Source: Manihot esculenta (Eukaryota > Streptophyta > Magnoliopsida > Malpighiales > Euphorbiaceae). From it: a stretch of 64,000 nucleotides of DNA. The translations under genes were made by a program, and so were the position numbers. The notes beneath the pieces are model-generated. The model ran no database searches, was not told where the DNA came from, and saw only the letters and a program-made list of their open reading frames with translations. The number at the start of each line of letters is the position of its first letter. The stretch's first letter is position 1. The stretch lies in the NCBI RefSeq assembly GCF_001659605.2, contig NC_035163.2, positions 29,600,158 through 29,664,157 of the forward strand. The letters run 5' to 3'. Positions 36,886 through 52,585 of the stretch are shown here, in pieces.

Positions 36886-39800
36886 AATAAGTATTTTGAA
36901 AAATATAATTATTTAATTAAGAGATTAAATTGTATATTTCATTAAATTTCATAAACTCAATTATTTCAAATCAAAAATATAATAAAGGGTATTTTGATTA
37001 TTTTAATTAAAATTAATGGAGAACTATTTGTAATTTTAACGACGACAACTAATTTTATATGTTTATTTAAATGCCAAACAATTCAAAATATGAATTTTAA
37101 AATTGAAACTTTTTTTTTTAAAATGGTAAAATTGAAACATTAAATTGATTTAAGCATATGAATTAAATTGCAGTTTTATATTTTATGGTGAATATAATTT
37201 TTTATGTATAAATTTAAAAAAATAATTTATGCTTATAAAAATAATAATTGATGTGATATACAAGGCAAATTATACACGTAGAGGGAATTGCGATTTTTAT
37301 GTTTTGTTTCATTATGTTAGAAAAAGAAACGGTGAGTCTCTTAAATGGGAAATCAAATTCTCTAATTCAAGAGGAGGATGAGAATGAAAAAGGTAATAAA
37401 TTATTTCGTGAAATTATTTATTTAATTATTTATTTTGGAAGACTCATTGAATTGCCACTATCTTTTTAAATCATTGTTTATTTATTACTTTTCTTATCAA
37501 ATTATTAACCATTTTTAATCCCTCCATTTATACAACTCCCTAGTAATACGTGAAATTACTAAAATATAATTATCTCTAATTAATCTACCTATTAGGGTTT
37601 TGGAGAGAGATGATAGAATAAAAAAATAATTTTTTTTCTTAATTTTTGAATTATTTTAATAAAATTTTCAATCTAAATTTGTGAAATCATAATAAGAATA
37701 ATAATAAAATATTTCATTTGTGGAGATAGAAGTTTATTTATTTATAAAGAATAAAATATTTAAATTTCTCATCATAATAAAAATAAATAAATTTATTAGC
37801 GTTATAATTTAAAAACATTTATTAATTATATAAATAATTAACATATAAAATACTTTTTAATAAAAAATTATTATTATATAATTATAAAAATAATTATATT
37901 ATATATTGTTTTTAATCAATACGTTCGATCTTTATAAATTAATGAATTATTAAAAAATAAAAATATAATATAAATATGATGATTTGATTAATAATAAAAT
38001 TTATTTATATTATTATTTAAAATAAATACTATAGTTAAAAAAATTATATTCAAAATTATTTTATAAATAAAATGATAAAATATAATTTTTTTCATACATA
38101 GATAAATATTGTTTAAATTTTTGGAAATTTTTCTTTTAAATTTTCTTTCTTACCGCCTTAACTTTTGATTTTTTTGTCTTGGTTTATTCTTTTGAATTCT
38201 CTTTAATATGAGTAGTTTTATATGTATTGGAATAATATTAATTTTTTTATTATTATTTTTAAATTTTTTAATAAATTTAAATTTAATATTTTTTAAATGA
38301 AAATTAGATATTGAGTTAGTAGCATGAAATTAAATACATTTATCATGAAATTAAATCTGGGACGCGGGTTGAAATATTTAAATATCAAATATAACATTAA
38401 TGTGTTTATGAGAAAGAGTATAAATTTCCAACATATGAATTGAATTCGGTAAACTTTTTAAACTGTTACATTTTATATTTATTGTTTTAAAATAATTATT
38501 TTATTTAAAAAAAAAAATAAAAATATGATGCATCAAAAAATCTAATAATTGCTGTGCAACGACACAGATGGAAATTCTAATTTATATAATTTCAAAACAT
38601 AACGATCCGATCAGTGTAAATTTAAAATAACAATTTTAAAATTATAACTCTTTTAAGTAATTTCAAAATAATAACCAGTTAACTCATACAATTTACTGTA
38701 AGAATTGAATAATTAATAATTTAAAAATAACTAAAATCATGGAAATTAAATAAAAATTTACACATGAAAAATTACTAATAATTACGAAACCAATATTATT
38801 TATTTATTTTTAGTTTAATATCAATGTTTAGCTAAGTAAAAAGGTTAAAGCAATTTCTAATATAATGCTTGAAATTTAATAAAAAAATTCATAATTTAAA
38901 CTTTGTTATTTCAATAAAAAATAATTTAAAATTTTATTCTATTACAAAATATATATTTTATTAAAATTCACTATTAAATTATAATAGTTTAATTTATTTA
39001 ATTTTAATTTCTATAAAAATATAATTCTTATAATTTTAATATTTATAACAGTTTAATTCTTTTAATTTAATTAATTTTTTAATTTATAATTAATTAATTA
39101 TAATATTAATAAAATGATTATTTTATTAAAAAATAAAAATACTAATATTAGAAATATATGAATTAAATCATAAATTTTATAGATTAGTCAGTAAATTAGT
39201 CTAAATTTTCCGCAAAATTTGGGACGATTTTGATATTGGTGTAGATATTAGTTGTCGTGCGGAAAGGGAAAGGTTTTCATTTTGTATTTTATTGCGCAGT
39301 ACATCTGCTTCTGGATCGCGGAGACGTTGATGCTCCGAGAATATTCTATTATTCTACAGTACGAGCAGTCGAGCCCACTTGAGATGCAATTTACCTTTTA
39401 AGCCCCACTTTTTTTTTTTTTTTTTTTTTTTTCCTGATCTGAAGCTTTAGACGTTTAAGAGTTTGGAAATTCAATTAATTCAAATTTATTTTCGATAGAA
39501 AATATTTGTTTTTAAATTTTAAAATATATAATACTTAAGATTTAAATTTGAAAGCACTTGTAAAAAGAAAAAATCTCCATTAATCTATTTCATTTTTATA
39601 AATATGTTGTTTAAAAAACTTTGGTAACACTTTAGTAATCAATTTTACAAAGCACATAATAATATATATATATATATATATATAATTATTTGGCCATATT
39701 GCAGATTATTCAACATGTGACGCAATTGGAACAAGTTAGGTGGCAAATCAGCACGCACTGGGAAGCAATGAAATAAAACTCTCATGACTTTATATTTTTA

Positions 39801-41105
39801 ACTTTTTTTTTCAAATTATACATAATTAAAAAATTATTTATTAAATTATATAAAATTTAAAAATATTTTTAAATTTTATGTGTAAAATAAATATATTCGA
39901 AAGTTATAATATCTAACACTTTGAAAATATTTTTAAATTTTATGTGATTTAATAAATAAAATTTTAATTATATATAATTTAAAAAAAACTCTATATTTTC
40001 ATCTTTAATTTCATTTATTCCAAGCAGAGATGAAACCGGTCTTTAATGTAAGAGATAAAAGAAAAAAACTATGATACCAAGTTCTACTATTATTCACAAA
40101 TTTGATAATAGCTTCATGTATATTGATTTATTTTATAAAATAATTTTAAAAATTATGATAAATTCATATATAACTTTAACTTTTTTTTTTTTGAAAATTT
40201 TAACTTATTTTAAAATAAGAGTTACTTTTTTATTTTAAATGAAAAATTAATGAAAAATAAATAAATAAAATTAAATTATTATAAAAATTTTATTTTAAAT
40301 AAGAGAATAAAAAATGGTCTCAAGTAAGATTAAAATTAATTACATTTAAAACCTCACAATTGGATTTCACAGTAACAATATATGTCCCTTAACACATTAT
40401 AAAAAGCAGTAAATCGAAAGAAGGCAAGACCTTTTAAGAAAGAGAAAATTGAGCAAATCTATTTAAAATAATTTAAAAATTATTTTTGTAATCCATTTTT
40501 TTATCGGTTAAGATCTGACAGGGGGAGAGGAATGGAAACTTAGATATTTGTAAATATATTTTGTCAATTTATTTAATGGATAGTATATAATAATTATTTT
40601 TAAATTAATTAAATATAATATAATATAAAAAATAATAAAATTTATTGTATTTTTTTAAAGATAAACACGAATTTATTGATTGAACTCATTAAATTTAATC
40701 AAAATTATGATAATTTTAATAAAATTTATGTAATATATTTATTTATTTTTATATAAATAATATATTTGTTTATTTATTTATAGCCTGACTTTCAAATTCT
40801 TTTAAATTTTTTCAGACATAGATATTATCTTATTTTATTTATTAGACAAAAGTATATTATTTATATATTTAATATATTTTTTTCACATTCAAAAAATTTA
40901 TAATTTAATTGTATTATTTTTTTAAAAATTATTTTATTCTGCATTTTGCATGACCCAGATGGTATAAAATTGCCCATTGCATCAGGAGAGATTACTGATG
41001 CTGACATGGACATCCAGTCATCGCCATAATTGGCATCTAACTGCCAAGTTGTCACGGACAGCAGCGCTCACCATGGTCCACAACTCCACATCTCTCTCTT
41101 CCACC
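36886..41105. other. AT-rich gene desert upstream of the ARF gene
   Basis: About 4 kb of very AT-rich DNA with no supported gene. It includes a (T)n tract around 39411-39432, a (TA) run at 39663-39684 and one clear inverted repeat. The patch at 39220-39400 is GC-richer but non-coding in all frames I read. Confidence 0.6.
39813..39980. repeat. Foldback sequence with about 57-bp inverted arms
   Basis: 39813-39870 and 39924-39980 are near-perfect inverted copies (outer ends aaattatacataatt and its complement aattatatataattt, inner ends aaatttaaaaatattttt). They are separated by about 53 bp. A transcript would form a long hairpin. It may be a small MITE. Confidence 0.75.
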
Positions 41106-41133
41106 GAACGAGCGAACGAACGAACGAACGAAC
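41106..41133. repeat. (GAAC)n microsatellite
   Basis: Five to six GAAC-type units, about 480 bp upstream of the ARF start codon, so in its promoter or leader. Confidence 0.85.
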
Positions 41134-41502
41134 CCATTCAAGAAATTAAAGAAAAGGGCAATCGTTTATAAATTTTTATTATCTCATTCTTTATTTTATT
41201 CTGCACTTTCAAACGCAGATCGTACAAAAAATAATCTAATCTAATCTGGGTCTGCTTTCTTTTGCATTTGGTTCCTCTCTTCCTCCTCAAGACCCACACC
41301 CATCTCCATCCTTCATCGTCTTCGTATCCTCTATCTATATCAAATCCTTCATCAAAGGTTCGATCTTTTTATTTATTTATTTATTGTTCCAGTATCGTAT
41401 ATATGTACTCCGACCTCGATCCTTCATCAATTGGATTCTTTTTTTTTTTTTTTAATTGATAACGTTGTTTTTTATATATTCACAATCAATTGCAGAAGCC
41501 CA

Positions 41503-41524
41503 CCCCCCCCCCCCCCCCCCCCCC
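41503..41524. repeat. (C)22 homopolymer in the ARF 5' leader
   Basis: Twenty-two consecutive C bases, 88 bp before the ARF start codon. They lie just after a likely leader-intron acceptor (caattgcag at about 41486-41494), so the tract would be in the mature leader. See the finding. Confidence 0.9.
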
Positions 41525-41608
41525 GTATTGTTTTAGTTTTGATTTGATGAGTGTATTGAAATAAGGCATAATCTTTCTTGATATGTGATTAGGATTTGCT
41601 TGAAATAG

Positions 41609-44203
<2,595 letters not shown>

Positions 44204-44573
44204 AGAGAAAATGGATTAAAGGGCAAAGAAAAGAAGGTTCATTTTTCGGATATTGATGGTTTTGAAAGATTTTTAAAAAGTGTCATTGTGTACTATCAAA
44301 CTGTGCTCAATACTCATTACCATTGCTGTAGATTGTTCCGTACATTTGAATTTCCCATAAGAATTCGTCATGTATTGCACAATGAAGGATTTCATTATAA
44401 ATTTGGAAATTTAGAAATGTTGCCATATAACTATTACTTTCTACACAACGAAGCACCCTGTCAAACATATGTCAAAGCATTGCTAAAAAATGTTGCACTC
44501 TGTAACTTGAAGACTCTGCCAACAATCAACAATCAACAATCAGAGCTATAAAGCCAGAACTCAACCATCAATA

Positions 44574-46873
44574 TCAGAGAATCCAACATCTGCAACCTTG
44601 TGATTCTTGCGGACCTTCAAACCATCGATCCCATAATGGATTTAGAGGGCCATTTGTTCTGTCACACCACAATAAACAGGCGTAGAAATAACTAATGTCA
44701 TTGATAATGCTTGCAAATAAATGCAGAGGAAAAAAATTTATACAACTGGACATTTACATTGGCAGTAGAGGATCTGGTCTAGTTTCCACGTTAAGCAGCA
44801 TTCTGATGCACACAAAACAAAAATAGCTTACAAATGAAAATGTATTCATAGATAACAATCAGGCAATTGAAAACTCTATTCCAGGATATAAAGCATTTGA
44901 GTGAGCGCTATATATATATCTTTTATTTTATTTTCTTTTTTATTTATATTTTTATTTTTTAAACTTACTCCTTGCATGCAGCTGTGGCATTTTCCATCTT
45001 ATCAAGCTGTTCCAACTCTTCCTGCACATACATTCATTTCAAACATCAATTTCAGTCGGTAGCCTTAATCAATATTTATAGCACTCAAGGTAGGATGTCA
45101 GATAATGGATGACAGAGCATTTCCTGATGGTACTGACGTTAATTACAAACCTTATTTGAAAAAAATGCAGTTCATTAGAAAGCACCAAGGATTCTTCAAA
45201 AGCTAAACTTGTAATCTATAGTGGATTAGTTTTTAACATAGACTGAAAGTAGATTCCATATGCTCATGATAGGAAAGCTTCTGAATCTGATTTTCTAGGT
45301 GAGGTATTAATGAAAGTACGCAAATACACATCTTTTCACAAAGATTTCATATGAAACAAGTCTTACCTGCCATCATGTATGCTTGCAATCAATTTTCAAA
45401 TGGAGATAAAAATTTGGGGGCACAGAAACAGTCAGATCCTCATAAAACCTACTTATAAGGAAATCTTCAGAAGTGGTCATCCCTTGTGGTGTGGAAAGTA
45501 CATCACCGGAGCACACAAAAAAAAAAAGAGAAAAAAAAGGAGACTGCTGATATGGAAATGGAATTCTATGAAAAATTGAGAAGTATATACAGTTTGTTGT
45601 GAAATCACTGGGAAATGACGTCCCAATGGCTTCCAAGTAGGGACAGTTTTTTATGAACATTTTTCAAAGACCGGCACGATCGTAATGTTGATAGAAGTTC
45701 TCCCTGCAGTTTCCCAGCCCCAAAAAAGACCCAATATAAATGGGAAATTTCAAATAGTTTCAGAAATATTTGAGAAACCAACACGTAACAATTTTCAAAC
45801 AAATATGTCTAGTTGCAAGATTTTTACCGCAAAATGTAATATAATTTTGTTTTTATCTACTTTGATTTTGTGACCTAAAAACATTGTATTTTGTTTCTAA
45901 AATTTATGCAAGAATAGGCACCTTGAAAGAAGCTTGGCAGAGATAGTAAATTCATTCTCATACTAAATTATTGCAGTCAAGAAGCCTTAGTAAGAGCTAC
46001 AGATCTGTAAAAAGGTTTTATTGTTTATTTTTTGGAGAAGACGGGGTGGAGTTTGCTATTGGCTGATGAAGAAAGGGGTGTCAGTGTCACAAGTTGGATA
46101 TAATTCAATCGTGGGAATCTTAACATGAAATGTGCATCTCTGTGAAGGCAGGTGCTTGTCTATATCCAAGCTAGGAACTGCCATGTTTGGCATATCTGTC
46201 TGACATACAAAATTACCACAGTTGTAATACTAATTGGCTCTGTATTCAAAGGATAGAATGTAGCAAAGCAAATATTTCCACCTTGCTCACAACAAAATGG
46301 CTTCAAAGTTCAATCTAATCTATAAATTGGTAAAATAGTTGATTAGGACTTGAGCATTGAAATTCATTTTAATGATTGACCAAGAAAATAGCACCTATAA
46401 TCCTCTTCTTTGCAAGACAATTGTCCAGTGATCTTAATCAAGAAAACCAACTGAAGATATTGGAATGCAACTATCAACTAAACAACACCCAATTTCCACC
46501 AATCTCTTAGAAATATGGGGAGCAAAATCACATTCCAATTCATAGCTAGCAAGGTCCAGCATTGAAAGTCTGAAATATTGGAAGTCAAAGCCAACAAAAA
46601 ATTGAGAAATTCGTTTGCTTTTCTCATCCTAATAAGATACCCAATTAAGATTTCTATTGCTCATATAAAATATTCTCGTGCAATCAAACAAAAACAAAAA
46701 GATAAACACAGAGAGATAAAATAAAAAGAAATAACCTCTAAAAATCTGACTTCTTGCTCAAGCCGCTTGAGCTCTGCTTGTATCCTATGCTTTCCTCTAG
46801 TATCAGTAGCAGACGGCAAAGAGTTGAGACGTTGGGTTATCGGACCCGAGGAATCGGACCTATCCGATTGCAT
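44574..46873 (-). CDS. AGG2: Type-A heterotrimeric G-protein gamma subunit (AGG2-like)
   Basis: Four exons on the - strand, 46873-46736, 45021-44969, 44802-44758 and 44658-44574, joined without frame breaks, give 106 aa; Arabidopsis AGG2 has about 100. The coiled-coil runs from TRGKHRIQAELKRLEQEVRF (about 25-44) into LEEELEQLDKMENATAACKE. After RPDPLLP comes the conserved NGPLNPLWDRWFEGP and the C-terminal GCRCWIL. The final CWIL is a CaaX box ending in Leu, which favours geranylgeranylation of Cys103; the nearby Cys101 could be palmitoylated. The protein pairs with G-beta and anchors the dimer at the plasma membrane in defence, growth and hormone signalling. Most of it is encoded by very short exons, so simple ORF scans miss it. 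The first intron is 1.7 kb. Confidence 0.93.
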
Positions 46874-48581
46874 CTCTTAAAGACAAAACAGTAACAGAAA
46901 AAGCCCTAGCTTTAGCTTAGCTTCCCCCTTTTGAGAAACAAGAAAGAAACAAAAGTGCGTCACAAGAAAGATGGCATTAGAGAAGAAAATAAGAGTGACC
47001 CAGAAATCTGTATGGACCCCATGTACTTGGAACTAACTGTTCTCTTCCATTAAAGCAGAAACAGAAGGGATCTGTACAAAGGACTCAAAGTAAGACGAAG
47101 GGGGGAAGAGAGAGAAGGGTTGTTTTGGCCTTTTGTGAAGCTTTTTTCCAATGGAAGTAGGGACAAAGAGAGAAGTTTTATTCTTGTCGTGAATTGTATG
47201 AAATGTGAAACTCTTTTTCATTTGGTGTCTTTTTTGTCTCTCTTTCAGTCTACAGTTTTCTCCACTTTCTATGCCTTTCCTCCACGCGACGTCTCTCCCC
47301 CGTCGCCATAGGACTAAGTTTATAGTTATGAGACGGAAATAACTTGATGTATTTAATTATAAAAATGTTAAAATAATAAATAAATTTTTTAAAATTACTT
47401 TTTAAAAAAATGTTAAAAATATATATTTTTTTAAAAAATAACATTTTTAAAAATTAAAATTTAATGTGAAACGGAAATAATCCAAAAACCTTAGAGGCTC
47501 ACCGAGATGTTCCGACCATTTTATATAAAGCATCACTACGATTCGACGAATAAGAAGTTTGAAACGACGTCGAAAATCACCGCAAGCTTCCAATACGTCG
47601 AGTCCCTCTATGGTTCCTTCCTTGAGTTGCTCCACGGGCCACGATGGTCTCGTGCGACGCGTAACAATTATTACATACAGGCTCAAACTACGTGAATATA
47701 ATAATTTGGTACTCCTTATAAAAATAAATTTATGATTTTTTTTTATAAATTAAAATAGGAAAAAAAAAAACTTTGGGCATGACTTGCATAAAACAGTAGA
47801 TTAAAATATTATTTTCATATAAAATTAAATTATAAATTTTAAAATAAATTATATATTTTAAAATAAAAAAATTATAGAGTATATTTTTTTTACTATTATC
47901 AAATCTCCCCAACCAACAAGACCCGGCAATGAGGCCCACCCTCGCCTTGGGCTTAAAAGAGGTTCATGTTATCTTTGCGCGTCATTAGACAAGCTTTTTG
48001 AATTTTAATAAATGAATGGACTTTAGCATTAGAACCATGGTCATGGATGAAATCGAAACTACGTGGTCTTAGTTAATTCAAAATATAAATTAAATTTAAT
48101 TATGTAAAAAATAAATATAAAAAATACGTGGCTAAATAGCCAACTTGCCACGAACTTTAAACATGTAATTGCATTTGCGTATGAATGTCCTCTTCGCACA
48201 CATGTATTCGATGCACCGTCAAATTAAGATCGCTAGATTTAACAACATGAATAAGACAAGTGCAGCCAAAAATGTTCTATTTGTACTTCCCCGTTCACGT
48301 GTGCGTCTGTATATTGAAAGAACAAATGAATTAATTATAATATGATTTTTTTATCGGTAAAAATTATTAAAAGTTTACAAAAAAAATAAATTAAATAAAA
48401 AGTAATCTGATATAACCCTAAAAATATTTTAAATATATCACTTAATTAGGGTAATATTTTTCTTTTGAATGGTTGATTTTATTCTGAGTGTGGATAATAA
48501 TTGAATTTCCTGGGCATTTGAAATCACAGTCAATGAATCAGCAATCCAATTCAATAATTTAAATGGGAGGAAAATAGAAGA

Positions 48582-48629
48582 GGAGTCCACTTATACGTAT
48601 AGAAAGGAGTCCACTTATACGTATAGAAT
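48582..48629. repeat. 24-bp tandem duplication upstream of LESV
   Basis: Two copies of a unit beginning ggagtccacttatacgtata, at 48582-48605 and 48606-48629, differing at the last base. It lies about 370 bp before the LESV start. Confidence 0.9.
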
Positions 48630-48670
48630 CTAAAATCCCACAGTATCCTGCCTTCTGTTACTTTTTATGC

Positions 48671-48678
48671 CACGTGTC
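48671..48678. promoter_or_regulatory. G-box / ABRE-like CACGTGTC upstream of LESV
   Basis: GCCACGTGTCAG context, about 325 bp upstream of the LESV ATG and just after the 24-bp duplication. The motif is a common light/ABA element; its use here is not shown. Confidence 0.4.
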
Positions 48679-48999
48679 AGAGAACCCATATCTAATGGAC
48701 CCTTACTTTTAATTTTTAAATAAATTAAAGTCGACGTCATCACAAGAAAACAGTTAAATTTCCGTTAAACGAGAATCAATGAACAGATGGCATCTCCACT
48801 TTCCTCTAATCACAAGAAAATCACATCTTTCATAATAAAAAAAGAAACAGAAAAAAGATTGGAAAATCGAAACGATAGATTACGCTTCACTCAATCAGGC
48901 GCTAACTCCCGGAGGAAGAAAATAAAATCCACCGCCACTCGCTCACTTCCAAGTCCCATCTCGCTGATTGAACCACTTCCCCTCCTCTTTCAAACCAAA

Positions 49000-51972
49000 A
49001 TGGCGTCCAAGCTCGGCGCTTCCTCACGCTCAACCCCACTCTTCGCCCATTTCCGTAAAACTCTGAAACCCCCGTTTTCCCCCCTTGAGCAGTCCTTATT
49101 CTCCGATAAATCAATAACAAGGATCATCGGAAGCTCCAGAATTAGGGCCTCTAATGATGGGAGCTCGTACCTGGACATGTGGATGAATGCCGCCGATAGC
49201 GACAGGAAGACCGTTGAGTTCCAAAAAATTACTGAAAGAGTGGCTGGAGTCGACAATGCCAATGATGCTAATGGTGATGGTGATTGGAGAGTGAATTTGG
49301 AGAAGAAAAGCGAAAACTTTAAGAAGATTTTGGATGTTTCCAAGGATGAAAGGGACCGGATTCAGCGAATGCAAGTCATTGATCGTGCTGCGGCAGCAAT
49401 CGCGGCGGCTCGTGCCATTCTGAAGGAGAAGCCGTCTGGAAACGATGAGGCAAATGACGGAGAAAATAGCAATTCCTCCGGTGGAAGTGGAGGCGGAGAA
49501 GCGGAAGATAATCAAGGAGGTAAAAATCACTATTTTTTTACTTAATTTTGAGCTTTAATTGTCTTAATAATCTCGGGATTAATAGTTTGGGATGCTGTGA
49601 AGGATCATTAATTTTGTGTCATTTAAATTTTCACCTATTACTTTGAGAGCTTAAATATCTCCAATTAGCGAAACAGGGTGGAGTGGGGTGGGGGGTTTGG
49701 GAGGCTGGGTATGAGTTTGAAGTCCTTCAGATTTAATCTCTGTTGTTATGCAGCTGCAAATAAGGGAAGCATTTTTGCCTCTCGATCTGAGAATTCTGGA
49801 AATGGAGTACCTGGGCCGGATTTTTGGTCATGGGCACCTCCTCCTGATGCTGAGAAGAGTCAATATGATGCTGACTTGTTGGCAGCTAAAAGATCTTTGA
49901 TATCTCCCATTCTGGCGAGCCCTGTAGCAATGAAAGAGCGATGTTTGGATTTTCTCAATATTCCACTTGAGAGTAAACTTTCAGAGAGTAGCTCCAATCC
50001 CCCTATTCCTCCTTTGCAGTCACTGATGGAGGTTAAAAAAGATGAGGTCTCCATACCTGGTCCGGATATCCCTTCTCTAAAAGAGGAAGAACGCGAACTT
50101 AATCTTTTGTTTCATGCACATGAACTAGAAGTTGCTCATGTCCTTGATGAAGTGGATGAAGAATTTTCTGGAGTGGATCCAAATGGATCGAGGTGGTGGA
50201 AGGAGACAGGAATTGAGCAAAGACCTGATGGTGTTATTTGTAGGTGGACGATGACCAGGGGTACTAGTGCTAACCAAGATGTTGAGTGGCAAGAAAAGTT
50301 TTGGGAAGCTTCAGATGAGTTTGGTTATAAGGAACTTGGTTCCGAGAAATCAGGACGAGATGCTACTGGAAATGTCTGGCGTGAGTTTTGGAGAGAATCA
50401 ATGTGGCAGGTTAGTAGGGTTATTTTGATGAATTGCACTTATTTCCAGTTTGCTTCCTGCATATTCTGCAGTATGTGTTATTCAAATTAGGGTAGCCGAT
50501 GATAAAAATTGATTCAAAATTAATTTTGATATATTTTATTCATAAAAGCACTAAAATAATAAAATAAAAATTTCCAAACTAATCTTTTCAACATATCTAA
50601 AACAATACTTTTTCTGTAGAGTATCTCTTTGACACTGATTCAATGCCAAATGGGGCCTAAAACATTTGAAATACTTCATGCATGATAAAAATATCGTCTC
50701 TAGTTACAGGTTTGAAAAAAAAAAAAAGGCTTTTTGGTTTTAAACTGAAGAGTCTGATTGTTGATTTTCTCTTTGGTTGACTGGAGAAGAAAAATAAATA
50801 AATGGAGAACACATTTGGCTTCTTTATAAGGATACCTTGTTGCCATGTCAAGCATTGGTAACTTTATCTTTTCTTTTTGCCAAATGAAACTTGTCCATAG
50901 GACCTTGACAAAACTCTTCATTATAACATTCACATGCATAGTGTGTTAGCCCAAGTGTACTGTTCTCTAGTTTAATGTTGCAATACTATGTCTTCATTAG
51001 AAGAATATAATAATGATGCATATTTAAATTCTTATTATACACAAATTAAAATTGTATATTTGATGCTTGCAGGAATCTGGCCTTCTGCATCTTGAGAAAA
51101 CTGCAGACAAGTGGGGGAAGAATGGAAGAGGTGATGAGTGGAAAGAGGAGTGGTGGGAACATTATGATGCCTCTAACCAAGCTGAGAAATGGGCACATAA
51201 GTGGTGCACTGTTGACCCAACTACTCAGCTTGAGGTTGGGCATGCTCATGTGTGGCATGAAAGGTACCAAATTCCATATAGATTGGATAATATCTGCACA
51301 GAACTTACTGTAATCAACATAAATATCATGTTGGACATAGACTAACTAATTAAATAGCCTTTTTAACTAAAAGTAGATTCAATTGCAGATTTATGAATAA
51401 TTTCAGACATCTTAATGCTAACATGTTCATATATTATAAACGTGTGGATTTGGAAATTTTTATTATTGTTTTGAGAATTTTATTTAATATATTGGGTTAA
51501 CTGTTGTAGGTGGGGTGAGAAGTATGATGGACATGGTGGCACCATGAAATACACAGACAAATGGGCTGAGAGATGTGAGGATGATGGCTGGACAAAGTGG
51601 GGTGATAAATGGGATGAACATTTTGATCCAAATGGTCGTGGCGTCAAGCAAGGGGAGACGTGGTGGGAGGGCCAGTATGGAGAACGCTGGAATCGCACTT
51701 GGGGTGAGCGCCATAATGGCTCTGGATGGATTCACAAGTATGGCAAGAGCAGCAGCGGGGAGCATTGGGACACACATGTGGAGCAGGAGACTTGGTATGA
51801 GAGATTCCCACATTTCGGTTTCTTTCACTGCTTTGATAACTCCGTTCAGCTCCGGGAAGTTCCGAAGCCGTCTGACCGACAAGAAGTTCCGAAGCCGTCT
51901 GACCGACAAGAAGTTCTGGAGCCGTCTGACCGACAAGAAGTTCTGGAGCCGTCTGACGTAAATTCAGCATAA
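49000..51972 (+). CDS. LESV: LIKE EARLY STARVATION (LESV), plastid starch-binding protein
   Basis: Four exons, 49000-49519, 49754-50409, 51073-51263 and 51510-51972, with GT-AG borders, give 609 aa. The start MASKLGASSRS at 49000 is preferred because it begins a Ser/Arg-rich plastid transit peptide in good context; the frame stays open to an upstream ATG at 48787. The C-terminal half (about residues 290-560) is the tryptophan- and aspartate-rich ESV1/LESV domain, with regularly spaced W-x-x-K/R-W phrases: WWKETGIEQRPDG, DKWGKNGRGDEWKEEWW, AEKWAHKWC, WGDKWDEHFDPNG, WWEGQYGERWNRTWGERH, HKYGKSSSGEHWDTH. ESV1 and LESV bind starch granules and affect amylopectin organisation and nightly starch turnover. 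An acidic, Gly/Ser-rich linker sits at about residues 145-175. The C-terminal tail carries a 9-residue tandem repeat. Confidence 0.85.
51856..51957 (+). repeat. 27-bp in-frame tandem repeat in the LESV tail
   Basis: Three full units (51856-51882, 51883-51909, 51910-51936) and a 21-bp partial unit (51937-51957) encode EVPKPSDRQ, EVPKPSDRQ, EVLEPSDRQ and EVLEPSD. The units pair up (1=2, 3=4), suggesting duplication of a dimer or two successive slippage events. All keep the frame. Confidence 0.95.
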
Positions 51973-52526
51973 AATTTGAGTTTTCTATATGATCTATCAT
52001 CCATTACTTTTCTGCCGTAATTAGTTTATAGTTCCTCCAGTATGAACTAGAACACAAGTCGCAGAAACCTTTTTCATGAACTGCATCATATTTGCTTTTT
52101 TCATCTTAGTGCAATCTAGCATTACGCTGTTTCCTTGAAATATTTTTGTCCTGTGTGTTCTAAATTCCAAAATGTGTCTGCAAATTAATTTCTGCTAGTA
52201 AATTAGAGTGGGCCAGCCAAAAGTTATGCTCATGGCTGATCTGTAGCTGAATCGAATGTTTTGGTGCTGGCTCTTACTGAAGAGGGTAACTGCTATCCAA
52301 ACGTATTCTCATTGGTAATTAAATCATCTTCGGAACTGTGAGGTTTGAGTTCAAGTCTCAATTTTAGCCAATTATGTATTTTAAAAAATGCAATTAGCAT
52401 GCAAACAGAACTGATACAGCAATTTTATGACGAAAACACTAGAGGAAACATGTATAATCAGTGGCATTTCCTTTGTCCACTTTCTCAGCTTCATGCATAA
52501 TAAGTGAACGCATAAATGAAATGGGC

Positions 52527-52534
52527 TATAAAAA
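52527..52534 (+). promoter_or_regulatory. TATA box of the first S1-type gene
   Basis: TATAAAAA ending about 50 bp upstream of the ATG at 52586, which would leave a leader of only about 20-25 nt. Confidence 0.6.
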
Positions 52535-52585
52535 GGAGTAGCTTTAGATTTAAAACTGCATGCACAGTAGCAAACTAAACCAACC

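Larger units (their letters stand above)
46874..48999. other. Intergenic between the G-gamma and LESV genes
   Basis: Divergent promoter space. 46874-47310 is mixed GC with TC-rich stretches, the G-gamma promoter and leader side. 47340-47460 and 47700-47900 are low-complexity AT. A GC-richer patch at 47490-47690 gives no known protein. The last 400 bp should hold the LESV promoter. Confidence 0.5.

Noticed and set aside
47447..47686. 79-aa frame on - in a GC-richer patch between G-gamma and LESV
   Set aside because: No recognisable family and no clear start context; left as unexplained intergenic DNA.
48787..48999. Upstream in-frame ATG extending LESV by 71 residues
   Set aside because: The extension is Lys/Arg-rich and unlike a transit peptide, whereas MASKLGASS at 49000 is a typical plastid start.
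51575..51961. 128-aa frame on + and 118-150-aa frames on - across the last LESV exon
   Set aside because: They are shadows of the tryptophan-rich repeat in other frames; the LESV frame is joined by proper splice sites and has family motifs.
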